The notes beneath the pieces are model-generated. The model had not been told where the DNA came from and searched no databases. It saw nothing but the letters and a program-made list of their open reading frames with translations. Below, in pieces: positions 1-13,225 of a stretch of DNA of 64,000 nt. The DNA is taken from positions 54,311,455 to 54,375,454 of the forward strand of contig CM051517.1 of the NCBI GenBank assembly GCA_028015205.1, given 5' to 3'. How positions within the stretch are numbered: position 1 is the first letter of the stretch; every line of letters begins with the position of its first letter. The position numbers and the translations under genes are program-made. Source of the DNA: Mytilisepta virgata. Taxonomy: Eukaryota; Mollusca; Bivalvia; Mytilida; Mytilidae.

Positions 1-1136
1 AACCCTTCAAAACGGTCCTAGGACCAATGTTTCCTGGATTTTTTAGTAGAATTCGATGATGTAATTAACTAAATTAAAGACAACCAGAGCAGTCAAAGGT
101 CGACACAAATGCGAGGTCATATCGGCGCATAACAGGAAATTATCTTACCCCTACCGGGCACATCATATTTTCACGCAATTTGGAATTAACTGGTTTTGTA
201 TTTGTGGAAGTTTTCTAAGAGATGTCATCTTACATATTAAAACGACAAAACACAAGAACGCTATTTAAATTTAAAAAAAAGAAGAAAATTCAATTGTAAG
301 TCAAAATAGCATGAACATGGCTGGAAATGTGAAATCCGAAACATTTACATCAGAATGAAATGCCAATTTAATATTGCTTAATATGTTTTTTTTTGTATTT
401 TTCAAAGTATGTTTTTTACTTTTTATAAAAAATGTGTTTGTTTAACAATTTGTGTTGTGGTTTGTTATTGAGAATAATAATCGTTGATGTTCTTTAAACT
501 GATATAGTTACATCCGTGTGATAACACCAACGACTTATGTCTATTGATGAGAAACTTAATGGCTTTTTAAAAAGGATTTTACAGTTACGATAACCGTTTA
601 CGATCGTAAATGTTGTCCGCCGAATGCATTTTGTTTTTGCTAACATAGAGTTTAACCTTAACGTTCTTTTACAATAGTTATTTCAATACTTTTAATCATG
701 ACATTTAAAGTGCAATCGGGAGGGGGGAGACATACTTGTATAGAAGGATCTCTTGATTTACCTTCGCCAACTTCTTCAAGCAAGAATAAAAAATAAATTT
801 AAGCAGTTAATTCAAACGGGTCTAAGCAGGATATCCACAATCCAAGTTAGGTGAACTTAATTTGCATGATGGATTTCAAAATTTTAAAAAATATTAAACA
901 TCCAGGACCAAAATTTCGACGAGGATCAAACATTTGATCCTAGCCCCCCATAAAAATCAAATGGTTGCTCCCTAATATATGTATGATAGTAAATTTAATT
1001 AAGGTACTACATATTAAGTTTCCTTGTGAACAATGAGCATTTAAGATACAAATTTGACAAAGACATATCGTTCATGAACCAGGTATTCTTACGAATGTCC
1101 AATAAGAGCGGATAAAATAGATGATTATATATGTTA

Positions 1137-1242
1137 TATATCCCATTTTGTAAATTAGATATTTCAAAATGTATCCGTAACAACTATGTTATATGATATA
1201 TATACATTTTGAAATTTCTAATTTACAAATTGGGAAATATAA
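1137..1242. repeat. Imperfect palindrome of about 106 bp
   Basis: The left arm (atatcccattttgtaaatta...) is repeated in inverse orientation in the right arm (...taatttacaaattgggaaat), with a central spacer around 1178-1190. The arms run to roughly 40 bp with a few mismatches. It may be a decayed foldback element. No target duplication could be fixed. Confidence 0.6.
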
Positions 1243-1766
1243 CTGATCAGAATCAGGAGTTACAAAATATGAAATCTGTATTGTTAGCGGTGTTCATCAT
1301 CATTGTTTAATAAATGTTTTCTAAGCTTGTTGTAGCGATTCAAGAAATCGTTTGCGACCATATCTACGCTTTCTCTGACGTCAACGGCGTTTTGTCGTAC
1401 AGGTTATGGTTACGAGATTTCTGTAACAATCTGAATAGTATTCCCCAAACATTCAGCTCGTAAACTTGAATCTGACAAATTTTTGGTTATTTTTCCGAGG
1501 GCCTCTTTCGACATTTAATAATTATGGATATTATCGCCTTCTGAAGGCCATAACGTCCATGTAATTTATATGTTTTTAGTTTTTAAAAATTTTGTAATGC
1601 ATGTATTGTTTTGGTCTTGTCTTTATTGTTCTCCGGAGTTTGTCAGTTGTTTCGATTTTTCCTCCTTCGAATACCGCTTTGGTATTTCTTGACTTTACTT
1701 ATTGTACTGAACTAAACTCCTGGACAAAATATCAGTTATTAAGCTCTCGTCGATTCTCGTGAGAGT

Positions 1767-1797
1767 GTTATCTTGCTCTCATTGATAGCAAGATAAC
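1767..1797. repeat. Perfect 11-bp stem hairpin
   Basis: GTTATCTTGCT is followed by a 9-nt loop and then its exact inverse complement AGCAAGATAAC. It is isolated, and nothing ties it to a transcript. Confidence 0.5.
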
Positions 1798-3552
1798 TGG
1801 TTATTTCCCGCTGGCGGAGAAAAACTCGAGTTATTTGATTTGCACGCTAAAAACAACGTTATTATTTTACCAGTAGTTGCTATAGTAAAGTATAATAATA
1901 GTGAATACATCATCTATATTTCGATTTTAAGTAATTCACATTGACTTCGTATGTCAGTTGCAGCGTTCAGTCATTTAAAGTCCAGTATTCTACAAAGATA
2001 TAACAAATTCAGAAAGAATCAGTCATAAACAGACAGAGAAAAACGTTATAATTACTTATGCCAAGATAATGTTTGAATATTCATGTTTTTCACATAAGTC
2101 GCCTTAACAAATAATCTAGGCTTTAAAAAAAATTAAAGAAAAGAATACAAAAGACGATTTTAATTTTTACGTTGACGTGGTTAATTTATCACGCAGTTCT
2201 GGATTTAGGTACATTAACCTCTCAAGTAGCACACACATTAAAATTACGGTAATACCTGATGTTGAAATGCTTGTAACTCCCAAAACAATATGAAATCAAA
2301 AAGAGCATTTGTTATGAAGCACGATATTAACCTGATAAAGAAAAATATTTTGTGTGTATAGATGTAAGAAAATTGGTATCTTATTTATTTTACTTTCTTG
2401 GTGCAGGATATCTCGATAGAACAATTTGGTGTCCAGTAGTTTGAACCTTATGACTTCGGTATGATATATTGATCATACTTTTAATGACCATCATGATAAT
2501 GATCATTACTTTAATCGCTTCTGTCACTAGGATCACATCCGCCATATTTGTTGTCCTCCATCTTGATTTCCCAGTACGGTGATATAATACTTTGCAGCAG
2601 ACCTTGGTGATGTATTATGAAGTTTGAAATCTTGACAAGCCAGAGTTTTATTACAGTTTGCAGACAGGGTAGGAACAGTTGAGCTGTGAACAAATCTGTT
2701 TAGTGTATATTTTCGGATATATCTTTCGTAATATAAACGACTCCGAGGAGAGCCATTAAAAATTTACGCGGGACAATTAGATTACACTTACAGGTTTATT
2801 AAGTTTTCACACCTTATCCTGTCGTATTAATTATACTTTCATTACACACTCCTGCCCTCAGTGGTTTAACGATTCTTGCCTAATGAATTTATAAACTGTT
2901 TAGCAATCACAGAGGGGTTACATTGCCTTAGTGATCAATGCTTTTCAAGTTGATTGGCTATCACAGTGAGTCGAAGGCGCGAGTTTCAGAGGTGTTAATC
3001 AAATTTCTTTCTTCGTTGTTGTGGGAAAACTTTTCGAAACTTGTGCGTAAACAAAGAAGACGAAGATTTAACGGCAGACATATTGATCTATCAGGGTATC
3101 TCGTAGAATGAGAAACTACAATTTTCACTGAATGATTTAAATTGTATCAGTCGGCTATAACACATTCTATATGCTGGTGATATAATTACCTCTGAAAAGT
3201 TAGCACATTATTCACTAATCTTATTAACCCTTTTTGTATTCTTTCACAAAAAAAAAACTCATTATAGGAATATAGTACTTGTTTTGTCAATAATTAAAAT
3301 ATATTTACTTGAAGATTTTCTCCTGTTTTATTTTGAAAACAAACTTTAACATACAAATGTATATTTAAAAATGTGAAGGAATAAAGATGATATCGCCAAA
3401 TTTTTAGTTTTTATTCTCCAAAATGAATAAAATGGAAGGAACGATTTTCAAGAGAAAGCTTTGTTTGTAAGACTTCTATTTTAACACCCTTCAATAGTTA
3501 CATCACTTGGGGGTGAGTTCAAAAGGAAATCTTTCTGCTTTGTTGTACATAA

Positions 3553-3819
3553 TCAGGGGCGGGTCCAGAATGGGCGTAATGGGCGTACGCCCCCCCCCTT
3601 TTTTCCAAAAAAAAAAAAAAAAAAAAAAAAACTATCGTAATCTGCTTATATTGTAGTGAATATGGCAATTTAGCATATTCATTAATTAAACACAGACTCT
3701 AAAATATACATGCTCCAAGTCAGGAACCGTTACATTAGTGCATTTCAGAATTATTTTCGCTCGGCGAAAGTTTTATTATACGCCCCCCCCCCTTTCAAAT
3801 GTCCTGGAAACGCCCCTGA
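3553..3819. mobile_element. MITE-like element with 18-bp TIRs and TAA target duplication
   Basis: The left end TCAGGGGCGGGTCCAGAA and the inverse complement of the right end, TCAGGGGCGTTTCCAGGA, match at 14 of 18 positions. TAA lies immediately outside both ends (3550-3552 and 3820-3822). A 3-bp TAA/TWA duplication is typical of the PIF/Harbinger superfamily, so this is plausibly a non-autonomous member. Inside are two poly-C runs (about 3590 and 3782) and a long poly-A run (about 3607-3630). It contains no transposase, only short spurious frames. Confidence 0.72.
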
Positions 3820-4080
3820 TAATGTATCATATAGTGTATATATTGGAAAAATGCCATACTTGTTTCAAAATAAAAGTCAACATACATCTATATGCGTCAA
3901 AAAAGTCACCCAATAAGTAATCACAAGTTAAAGTGAAGATTTCAACTTCCTATTGTTAATGTTCCTTTTCTAGAGAAGCAATGTACATTTACCAGCATTA
4001 CCTAAACATGGTATCTCAGTCATCTGCTGTTGAATTAGCAACGGAAGTATTTTACTCAGTTAATAGTTACACTAGTAACT

Positions 4081-5192
4081 TGTATTATAAGCCAACAGAA
4101 CTATCTTGTCATTTATTTGACTCTCTTATTCGACAATAGCGACATTTGGTATATGGATTTATACCACGCTTATTATAAATCTTCCATAAAAACAAAATTG
4201 GGCCGATACAATAAGTTTTATTGATAAAAGCCCCCCCCCCCCCAGACAAGATACACACAAAATTTTGCAAATTTACACCGGTCGTGAAAAAATGCTCCAG
4301 TAATATTGCATCAAGAGCTGAATCGGGAAGATACCCTATTGACATTTTTATTAAAACACAGCCCTTAATTTATTTTGATAAAATAATGAAACTCAATAAA
4401 GATTCATTATCATATGAATGTTTACAAGTTTCTAAGAAGCTTCGCGAATGGCGCACCTACATAAAACGTGTTAAAGATCAACTAGATATGAGAGGTGATA
4501 CTACAATTGATAAAAATGAAAATAAAGAAATGAATAAAGATACATTATTAAAATTAAAATATAGAAATGCAATACAAGATTGGTATAAGAAAGTCCATGA
4601 CCAAAAAAATGTCTAACATATATGTAGATGAAAATAGTAGAATTTATTTATTTAAAAATGTTAAAAATCATACTTTAAAGTTGGAACCAGAAAAATACTT
4701 GTCACATCCAAATTTTTAGTATAGGAAACTTACATGCAAATGTAGGATTAGTGATCACCCGCTCGAATTTGAATCGAGGAGGTATTAAAAAAAATCCCCA
4801 GAGATTTGAGAACTTGTAAGAACTGCATAAATGAAGTTACTGAGGACGAGAAACATTTTCTATTATATTGTAAAAATAACGGTAGTTGCTGAAAGTCTTT
4901 TACTGAAAAATATTTCGATGATTCATTTTATTGTTTAAATGATGCTGAAAAAAATAAAAAAGAAATTAAATCCTAGCAGGAATGAACAGGTTGGATTACT
5001 TGGGTCCTTCATTCAACAGTCATTGGAACTGAGGACAGGGGGCTCTTGATGTCACATGTTGCATATGATATATCACGCGGTTTAAAAAGTTATTATGGTT
5101 TTGTGTTTGTTTATTGTTACAATTTTGTTTTGTATTGCTGTAACCCAAACGAGTTTATTGTCTGCAATTTTGAATAAAGTAAATAAAGTAAA
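4081..5192 (+). mobile_element. 5'-truncated non-LTR retrotransposon 3' end, copy 1
   Basis: This is the decayed C-terminal part of a reverse-transcriptase-type ORF2. Near 4090-4130 the frame reads like ELSCHLFDSLIRQ. The frame at about 4221-4616 carries VKKCSSNIASRAESGRYPID, the region after the RT thumb with the conserved ELGRYP-like motif. A terminal C-x2-C-x9-H-x4-C motif lies near 4815-4871 and ends with the usual HFLLYC. The 3' end closes with an AATAAAGTAAATAAAGTAAA-like tail. Frameshifts and stops separate the parts, and the N-terminal and catalytic RT domains are missing. It is the same family as the copy at about 11.5-12.66 kb, as shown by matching protein segments and a related 3' tail. 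Clade assignment is not possible from this remnant. Confidence 0.7.
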
Positions 5193-5667
5193 ATTATCTC
5201 AGACTATTCGCTAACTTTGGCTATGTGCAAGTTGACATGCTTGGCTTAATAGAGAGATTAAGCGATTTTTTGTTGTCCATAATTTTATTAATCGATGTTT
5301 TATGTTTTTTTTGTGTGTATTTATTGGTTTTTTGTTCCCGGGTTTGTATGTATTTAGTGTTTTCGGCTTTATTGACATTTTGATCTTAACGTCACTGATA
5401 ATGAGACATGGCTTTTTAAATTATGCACATACTTCGCACGCAATTATTATCAAAACAACAGGTAAGAAAGGACTTTGTGCATAAATCCATTAAACAAAAG
5501 CAAAGGAACCGTGTGTTCATCGTTATTCTTTATTTCAAAGTCGCAACATTGGAAAAATTCTCGCACCCCATCACAACATCAAGATGATTGCTCAAAAATC
5601 AACGAATGTTTATGACATGTATCAAGACCAATTCACGTGTTTAGGGTTTAGTATATTCCGTATTTTT

Positions 5668-6064
5668 AGCTCACCTGGCCTAAAAGACCATGTGAGCTTT
5701 TCTCATCACTTGGCGTCCGTCGTCGTCAGTCGTCGTCTGTCGTCGTCTGTCGTCTGTCGTCATTAACAATTTTTCAAACATCTTCTCCTCTGAAACTACT
5801 GAATGGATTTGGATAAAACTTAGCATGATTGTTCCTTAGGGTATCCTGCACAAAGTTTATGCTTCGATTTTTGATCCGTCAAAAAACATGGCCACTGTTA
5901 CTAAAAATAGAACATCGGGGTCAAACAACAGTTTTTCGCAAGTATCTCAAAAATCATTAGGTTAAGGCAAACTCTGGCAGGTTGAAAGTGTTCAGCATGA
6001 TGAGAGCTACCTGTGTGCTGATTTTCGTGAAAATCTGTCAACTGATGTTAGAGTTATTGCCCTT
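5668..6064 (+). repeat. TAGCTCACCTG-type dispersed repeat, partial copy
   Basis: It begins with TTTTTAGCTCACCTGGCC and continues with a GTCGTC-rich microsatellite (about 5707-5762), then a body containing CTTCTCCTCTGAAACTACTG. It is cut off where a second head (TTTTTAGCTCACCTGACC) starts at 6065. The same family occurs at 6065-8371 and 10014-10407. The short open frames inside recur from copy to copy and are repeat-derived. Confidence 0.75.
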
Positions 6065-8371
6065 TTTAGCTCACCTGACCCGAAGGGTCATGTGAGCTAT
6101 TGCCATCACTTGGCGTCCGTCGTCCGTCCGTCGTCCGTCCGTCCGTCGTCCATTAACTTTTTCAAACGTTAACTCCTCCAACACCATAAGTCCAACTGCA
6201 ACCAAACTTGGTACAGTTATTAATTGGTATGGGTGCTACAAATCTATCGTTTGGATTTTTGATTCGTAAAAAAACATGGCCGTCATGGCTAAAAATAGAA
6301 CATAGGGGTAAATTGCAGTTTTTTGCAAATAACTCAAAAACCATAACAGATATCAAAATTCTGGCAAGGGTAAAAGTGTTCAGTACCTCAAGATCTACCT
6401 GCCCTGAAATTTTGAAGAAGATCCAACGACCCATGTAGGAGTTATTGCCCTTTTTCTCCATTTTTTCCAAATTTTGCACTTATTAAGCTCAATATCTTGG
6501 ATACTATAAAGGAAATTTGAAAAATTTAAATTTCTTATTGTTAGGCACACAAAGATCTACAAAATTTGTAACAGGATCGAAGTTGTAGGTTCGTTCCTTT
6601 TAGGAGTTATTCCCCTTAGATCGTCAAAATTGACCATTTTTGCAGTCTTTATTTATTGTAATAAAATCGTTAACTCCTCTTACACCATAAGTTTAATTGC
6701 AACCAAACTTAGTGTAGTTGTTCCTTGGCATGAGTGCTACTAAACTATCGTTTGGATTTTTGATTTGTAAAAAAACATGGCTGCCATGGCTAAAAATAGA
6801 ACATAGGGGTAAATTGCAGTTTTTTGCAAATAACTCAAAAATGGTGACAGATATCAAAATTCTGATGGGAAGCTAAAGTGTTCAACACCTCAAGATCTAC
6901 CTGCTTTGAAATTTTGAAGAAGATGTAACCACCCATGTAGGAGTTATTGCCCTTTTTCTTGATTTTTTTTGAAATTTGTACTTATTAAGTTGTATGATCA
7001 TTCCTTTTAGGAGTTATTCCCCTTAGAACATCAAAATTGACCATTTTCACAGCATTTCCCTTAGTTTGCAAAATGTTTAAATGAGCCCTTTAGGAGTTAA
7101 AGTTTTGTCCCTTAAATGTCAAAATAACTGTTGATGCCTTATAGATGGCAAACTGTAGAAAATTAAAAAAAGCTTTTGATTGCGTGTAAATTTGTTTTTA
7201 TGTTATTATTTCAAAAATCTTCTCCTCTGAAACTACTGAATGGATTTGGACAAAACTTAGCATGATTGTTCCTTAGGGTATCCTGCACAAAGTTTATGCT
7301 TCGATTTTTGATCCGTCGAAAAACATGGCCACTGTTACTAAAAATAGAACATAGGGGTCAAACAACAGTTTTTCGCAAATATCTCAAAAATCATCAGGTT
7401 ACGGCAAATTCTGGCAGGTTGAAAGTGTTCAGCATGATGAGAGCTACCTGTGTGCTGATTTTCGTGAAAATCTGTCAACTGATGTTAGAGTTATTGCCCT
7501 TTTTGACATTTTTGGCTTTTTTTTATGTTATTATTTCAAAAATCTTCTTCTCTGAAACTACTATTCAAAATCAAATGAAACTTGGTAAGATTGTTCCTTA
7601 GGGTATCCTGCAAAAAGTTAATGCTTGGATTTTGGATTGGTCGAAAAACATGTCTGCCCTTACTAAAAATAGAACATAGGAGTCAAAATGCTGTTTTTTG
7701 CTATTTTTTCCTGAATTATAGAAATAAAATGAAGATGAAAGCTACTTTGATGGCAAACATGGTATCCCGCCATTTTTTACACTTGCTCGGATTTCAACAA
7801 TATTTGGTTTTTAAAGTAAACATGGTATCCTTAGTGAATGGTGATGATGAGAATGTTGTATAACAATGATTAAACTTCATAATATGTGAGCTTTTAATTG
7901 CCATCACTTGGTGTCTGTCATCATCGTTGTTAACAAATTTTCAAACATCTTCTCCTCTGAAACTACTAGGGGGATTTGGATGAAACTTAGCATGATTGTT
8001 CCTGCAATATTTCCTTTTCAAGTACAATAAAAATCCTTAACCCACAATTTTTACATAACTTCTTTCAAACATTTTAAAAACGAAGACAACATATAGACCA
8101 AAAGATTTATACTTGTATTTGAAGATGAATTAAAGCTTGTATTTTGTATTGTGAATCATCAGATTGACCATGACTGTATCTTAATCAAGCATAGGGAGAA
8201 CTCATGCCCATTTCTTTCCAGAGGTTCTTGAAAGGCTTTTAAAGGTATTTTCAGCATTTTATGTGACCTTAAATACTCAGTTTAATTTACAAAAAAACAT
8301 TAATATATTAATTTAGTTTATAGTCATTGTTTGCCAGGTGAGCGATTCAGGCTCTTGAGAGCCTCTTGTTT
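6065..8371 (+). repeat. TAGCTCACCTG-type dispersed repeat, long internally duplicated copy
   Basis: The head TAGCTCACCTGACC and the tail CCAGGTGAGCGATTCAGGCTC are inversely complementary over about 12 bp, as at the ends of a foldback or DNA element. The tail ends in CCTCTTGTTT, as in the copy at 10014-10407. The body repeats a submodule recognisable by AAAAATAGAACATAGGGG at about 6292, 6793, 7341 and 7668 (last copy diverged). The uneven spacing points to repeated internal duplication and nesting. There is no coding sequence for a transposase. Confidence 0.7.
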
Positions 8372-10013
8372 CAGATAGTTATAGAGTAAATCAACATAAA
8401 TAAAAAATGAATTTGATATGTCTGTAGCTATATAGGCAAGGAGCAGACTTATTTATTTAATTTTATATACTGGACATTTTTACCATGAAAAAAGTGTAAA
8501 TGTAGTTAACAGAAATAGCAAGGTACATTATGATAAATTATATATAAATATACTAAATAAATAAATGATTTGGAAAATAAGTTGAAGGTATAAAAAGACA
8601 TGAGATTTCCTAATGCAATTAGGTTCTATCCGGGCACTCTGGTTCAAAACCTTGGTTCCATCTGGGTCTTTTAGTTCTGAACCTTGGTTCTATCCGGGTT
8701 CTTTGATTCGAAACCATGGTAACTGGTTCAACATCCGGGTTGTTTGGTTATAGGAACCCAACTTCTTGGTTCTAACCGGGTTCTTTTCTAATATTCCCGT
8801 TGAACTTTGAGAAGATATCCGCAAGTATCCGAATAAAGAAATAAAGTAGGTCAAAGACGCTTATCTTGTTTTATATCATTTATACATTTCAGCATCGCCG
8901 GAAAATGAAGCTGTAAGGTAAATACCTTCTCATTTTCATTATTTAAAATGGGAAAGTGGACAAAAATATAACATCGTATATATTTTTTTAGAATCTGAGT
9001 CGTTCCGTTTTCATTTATTTTTCACTACTCATCCCTCATTTCATAAATATACAAATAATTAAATTGATTTTAGAAACTTAAAATGTGGGCCTCTATATAG
9101 AAGGTATGATACATAATTCATAGTTCATAATGAACCTAAGTCGATTGTTTTGATTTTTATTATTTTTGTACTACAAGAAGCTCTTTTTGGAAAAAAACCT
9201 GCTCACGCATTGAAATTCTCCCAACATTTCAATGATGTCATAGCTATATATAGGCAGCTACCTCGGATGTGGAGGTATTTATAATAATTTCCTCAGGAAT
9301 TAAAACAAAAAGCATGATTTTTCGACGTAGAGAAGCTTTCTCATGACAACAGACCGCATGTGATAACATTGCAGCCATGTGATTTGATAACATTGAGGAA
9401 AATGGTGATGTTCGAAAAGACACGAATGTTCTACAATCGGCCAAATGTGCCCGAACCTCTGCTTTTGAAAAGCTATCACTTTTCACAATTTTACTTTATT
9501 CATTTTTTTAAAACTTGAAAAAACGACATTCAAAAGGTCAGCCATTCTACTAATTAGTTGATAAATACAGCTGTGATTTACAGAATCGGCATTTCAAAGA
9601 TGTAGATCAATTACGTCCGCGTCAATGAATTGAGACAAAACTGTGTTCATGTACATTTATATTTCTATTTATAGATCGTATGCCACAAGAAAATGCAGTA
9701 AAAAGTGTAAAAAATGGATTATTTTTAATTACAAAATATTTTTTAATATGAATGCAGTTCAAGCAGTATTCAAGAACAAAAATCCCCTTTTTTCAAGTAC
9801 TTTGTTGTTGATCTGAACTAAATGAATGTCTGGGCTACAAATAGCTAGAGGATCGAGGCACGGGACTGTGCGAAACTTAAGAAATTAAAAGTTTCGTTTT
9901 GAATTGTTTTTATTCTTATTTTCGTCTATTTTAGAAATTCAGGAAAAAAATGTTCTATTTTAACCGAATCTTAACAAATTTAATTTTAATTCAATTTTCA
10001 CTTTAGTTTCCCT
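8372..10013. other. Intergenic DNA, no gene seen
   Basis: Only a short 32-bp tandem repeat (listed separately) stands out. A minus-strand open frame of 80 codons around 9244-9486 has no recognisable domain and no supporting splice context, so I do not call it. Confidence 0.5.
8622..8785. repeat. 32-bp tandem repeat, about 3 clear copies plus a degenerate tail
   Basis: Units start at 8622, 8654 and 8686 with the pattern GGTTCTATCCGGGT..TTTG. A rearranged continuation runs to about 8785 (GGTTCTAACCGGGTTC). It is a simple non-coding minisatellite. Confidence 0.75.
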
Positions 10014-10407
10014 TTTTTAGCTCACCTGTCCTAAAAGGACATTTCAGCTTTTACCACCACTTGGCGTCCGTCGTCCGTCCGTCTGTAAACTTTTACATTT
10101 TCATCTTCTCCTCTGAACCCCTTGACCTATTGAACTGAAACTTGGCCTGAAGCTTGGAAGGTCCTTTACAAAGTTTGCATAAATCATCCCGGTCGGTGAA
10201 ACAAAATGGCTGCCATTAGCATTTTCATGTTCTGATTGGTCGAAATTTAAAACTTCTTCTCCTCTGAAACCGTGAAGCCAAATTAACTGATTTTTTGTAT
10301 GGAGCATCTATGGAAGGTCTTTTACAAAATTTGCATAAATCATCCCGGTCCGTGAAACAAAATGGCCAGGTGAGCGATACAGGCTGAGCCCACTGAGCCT
10401 CTTGTTT
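10014..10407 (+). repeat. TAGCTCACCTG-type dispersed repeat, short complete-looking copy
   Basis: The head is TTTTTTAGCTCACCTGTCC and the tail is CCAGGTGAGCGATACAGGC...GCCTCTTGTTT, so both termini of the family are present in under 400 bp. It includes a CGTCCGTC microsatellite and two CTTCTCCTCTGAAACC modules. This copy gives the best view of the family's ends. Confidence 0.75.
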
Positions 10408-11499
10408 AAATGTAGTTTGGTTGGCAGGATTTCAACAAAATGCACATTTTTAAATTCCAAATTCATACTTCTTTATCTTATGCCGCTGAATACATTTCTA
10501 TTTGATGTTGTCCGTCGTAGACACACCCGTCGGCGGAACTGGTGGTGGGAGTTTTATTGTTGAAATATTATTTTTCAAATTTTATGTATAAAAATTCCGC
10601 ATTGTGTGATATATACATGTACTGTAAAAAATCCTTGAAATGTGATTTCAACTAAGAATGGCCAACCTACACATTATTATATGATAAGAATAGGGAAATA
10701 AATAGTCAGGGACACTACGTCGTCTATCTTTTTTAAAGATAGTAATTGTTTATATTTTCCCGGTGAACCTTTGAATGTGCGTCTGTAGCAATACATTTTA
10801 AACATTTGCTAGAATCACATGGTGTTTTTTTCTTAATTAACTTACGCTAGACATTGTACTATTATTAAAAAATTGCAGTCCAGAATAGCAACTAGTTAAC
10901 ATCTTTCATGGAAAATATAAAATTTATTAAATAATTTTTTTATAGAAAAATACAATTATTCACGTCGTATATTTATATAAACGGTCAAACTTGTAAATAA
11001 ATAAATAAATCAATCAATCAATCAAATAGTTTTTGGATATAACTTAAAATTGTCTTAGTTGTGATATTTATGTATGCTTTACATGGTAATGTTTTATTTT
11101 TACCGGCTTTCTACATTTTTTATGGAATATTTTCGACGATAGGTGAAATCTTGTGTGCATAATAAACGTGAAATTATCGGTATTTCTGTCAGTATATGAA
11201 AAAAAAAGTCATTATCTGAAGAAACAAGACAACCAGATATCCATTAACATCTCAATCATTTTGATGTGGTGTAGCCTCATCGTTGCATACCCACGTGCTA
11301 AATTAGTTTTATATTAACGAGTATTGCTATTACTAGTATTGACTGTCTTCAAATATCATTATAACATTTTTATTAAGCTCGTTTCATTCCACTATCTTTA
11401 CTTTATTTATCCCCATTTATAAGAAATTATCAATTTCGGGGGAATTCAGACTGATATACTTAAGTTTACTCCCCAAGAAAGGTTTAAAAGTATTTTTTT
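10408..11499. other. Intergenic AT-rich DNA, no gene seen
   Basis: No open frame with recognisable content is present. A short AAAT/CAAT simple repeat lies near 10996-11025. Confidence 0.5.
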
Positions 11500-12660
11500 C
11501 ACTGTAGAAATATTTGTCTGATTTTCAGAATATACCAGTGGATCTTTCTTGTAAATTGTTTGACACTTTGATACGAACTATATTATTATATAACAGTGAG
11601 GTTTGGTTTATGGAAAATTATCAGTCGATTTATACAGCTGTAAATAGGTCCAGGATTCATGGTACCATCTGTGACACTTTATCTCTAGGAGACAGATTTT
11701 GTTTGAAAAAATACATCATAAATATAGTAAATTTATTCTGGGCATTAAAAAGTCTGCTTGTAAAAATATTGCATCAAAAGCAGAGCTAGGGAGATTTCCC
11801 ATAGATTCATTCACAAAAAGGCAAGTCATGTTGTACTATGCTAGACTTCAAGATGAAGAAATAAATCCTTTGATAAAAGAAGCATATAATTTAAATAAAT
11901 CAATGCATGATGAAGGAATTTTCACTTGGTATACGTTTGCAACGGAAATTTTCGATGAACTTCAATTGAGCAGAGATGGTTTTGAAAATTATAATAATTC
12001 TTTCAAAGTTGTTAAATCCTCATTTAAAGGTATATTTAAAAAAGACTGTGGAAACAAAATATGAAAAATTGATGTCTGGAAAACTATCAAACTTGGATAA
12101 TACATCAAACCTTTTTTTAATTAGAAAATTGAAAAAAGAATTCAAATTTGATTAGAAGATTATTTAATAACTGAGAAAAACTTTAAAAAAACGCCAGTTT
12201 CTCAATAAATTTCGAGTTAAAGATCACAATTTAAAAGTTGAGTGTGGACGTTACAAGAATGTTCCTAGACATCTTAGAGTGTGTAAAATTTGTAATATAT
12301 TAGATGATGAATCTCATTTTTTTCTTTATTGCAAAATCAATAAAGACAAATTAAAGGGCCTCATTTTTTCAAAATATTGAACAAACTAAACAAGATTTGC
12401 AGTAGCTCAGTCCAATGGGTAAACTATATGTTATTCTAAATCCTAATAAATAAAAAACTGTACAATGTAGTTGAATTTATAAAGCGGTCCGTTGAATTGC
12501 GAAAATGATGTCCACATTGGTCAGTAATTACTTCTATTTTGTAATGCTACATGTGCTAACTATACATGAACTATGTGTAATATATGTTGTTTGCTTTTTG
12601 TATTGTATTGCTTAACCCAGTTGGCTATAATTAATATGCAATAAAAATATATAAATTTGA
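11500..12660 (+). mobile_element. 5'-truncated non-LTR retrotransposon 3' end, copy 2
   Basis: Overlapping frames carry the post-RT region of a non-LTR ORF2. Around 11520-11620 the sequence reads CKLFDTLIRTILLYNSEVWF. Around 11699-11830 it reads HHKYSKFILGIKK and then AELGRFPIDSF. Near 12282-12332 it has C-x2-C-x7-H-x4-C ending HFFLYC. Between them are at least two frameshifts and stop codons, so no complete enzyme is encoded. The tail GCAATAAAAATATATAAATTTG resembles the tail of copy 1 in position and context. The reverse transcriptase palm and endonuclease domains are absent, consistent with 5' truncation during target-primed insertion followed by decay. Confidence 0.75.
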
Positions 12661-13225
12661 AAAACCGAGACTTGCAGTTACATCATAATCACGCCTGCTT
12701 ATTTCTCGCACGCATAACAATTGATAATGTATAATATTCTCATTAATATGTTTTGACTGTTTTATTTAAAATAATCCAAGAAATCCGAACGGAAAACGCA
12801 CACATCATAGAGGAAATATTGACAAAAACCAATTGTTATGAATTGGAGAAATAAGTGGATTTGATAATGCAGAATAATTGCATGATTTGTTTTCAACACT
12901 AAAATGCGCGTGCAGTTTTTCCCACAAATGTGCGAAGGGAAATAACTCCGAAATATTTATCCGATTTTTTCAGCACAAAGCAATTTTTTACGACAGGAGT
13001 TAATAACAGCTGTTGCCAACTTGTGCGTATAAGTCAAGAGACACAAGGCGGTCATATAATGACCTTCCAGAGAGAAATGGCTTCCAGTCAGTATTACAAA
13101 AGGAAACAGCATAAATTTTTTCTTCCAAGAATTACAGCAAAAGGAAAACTGGAAGATAAAAAAAAGAAAATATCAATATTTAGTGTTAAAACTTAATGTT
13201 TTATTGTATTTTGAGTGTAACCAAT
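12661..13225. other. Spacer downstream of the minus-strand gene, no gene seen
   Basis: This lies between retroelement copy 2 and the last exon of the minus-strand gene, so it would hold that gene's 3'UTR. The complement of 13198-13206 reads caataaaac, giving AATAAA about 20 bases past the stop codon, a plausible polyadenylation signal. A plus-strand open frame of 88 codons (about 12930-13196) has no recognisable content. Confidence 0.45.

Larger units (their letters stand above)
1..3552. other. Intergenic AT-rich DNA, no gene seen
   Basis: I find no convincing coding exon here. All open frames are short, start at arbitrary positions and have no recognisable domain. Two inverted repeats, listed separately, are the only structured sequences I can support. 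The stretch at about 1520-1720 resembles generic bivalve dispersed repeat sequence, but I cannot delimit it. Confidence 0.5.

Noticed and set aside
6162..7863. Several open frames with shared words in the 6-8 kb block
   Set aside because: They are the same repeat module translated again; no protein domain.
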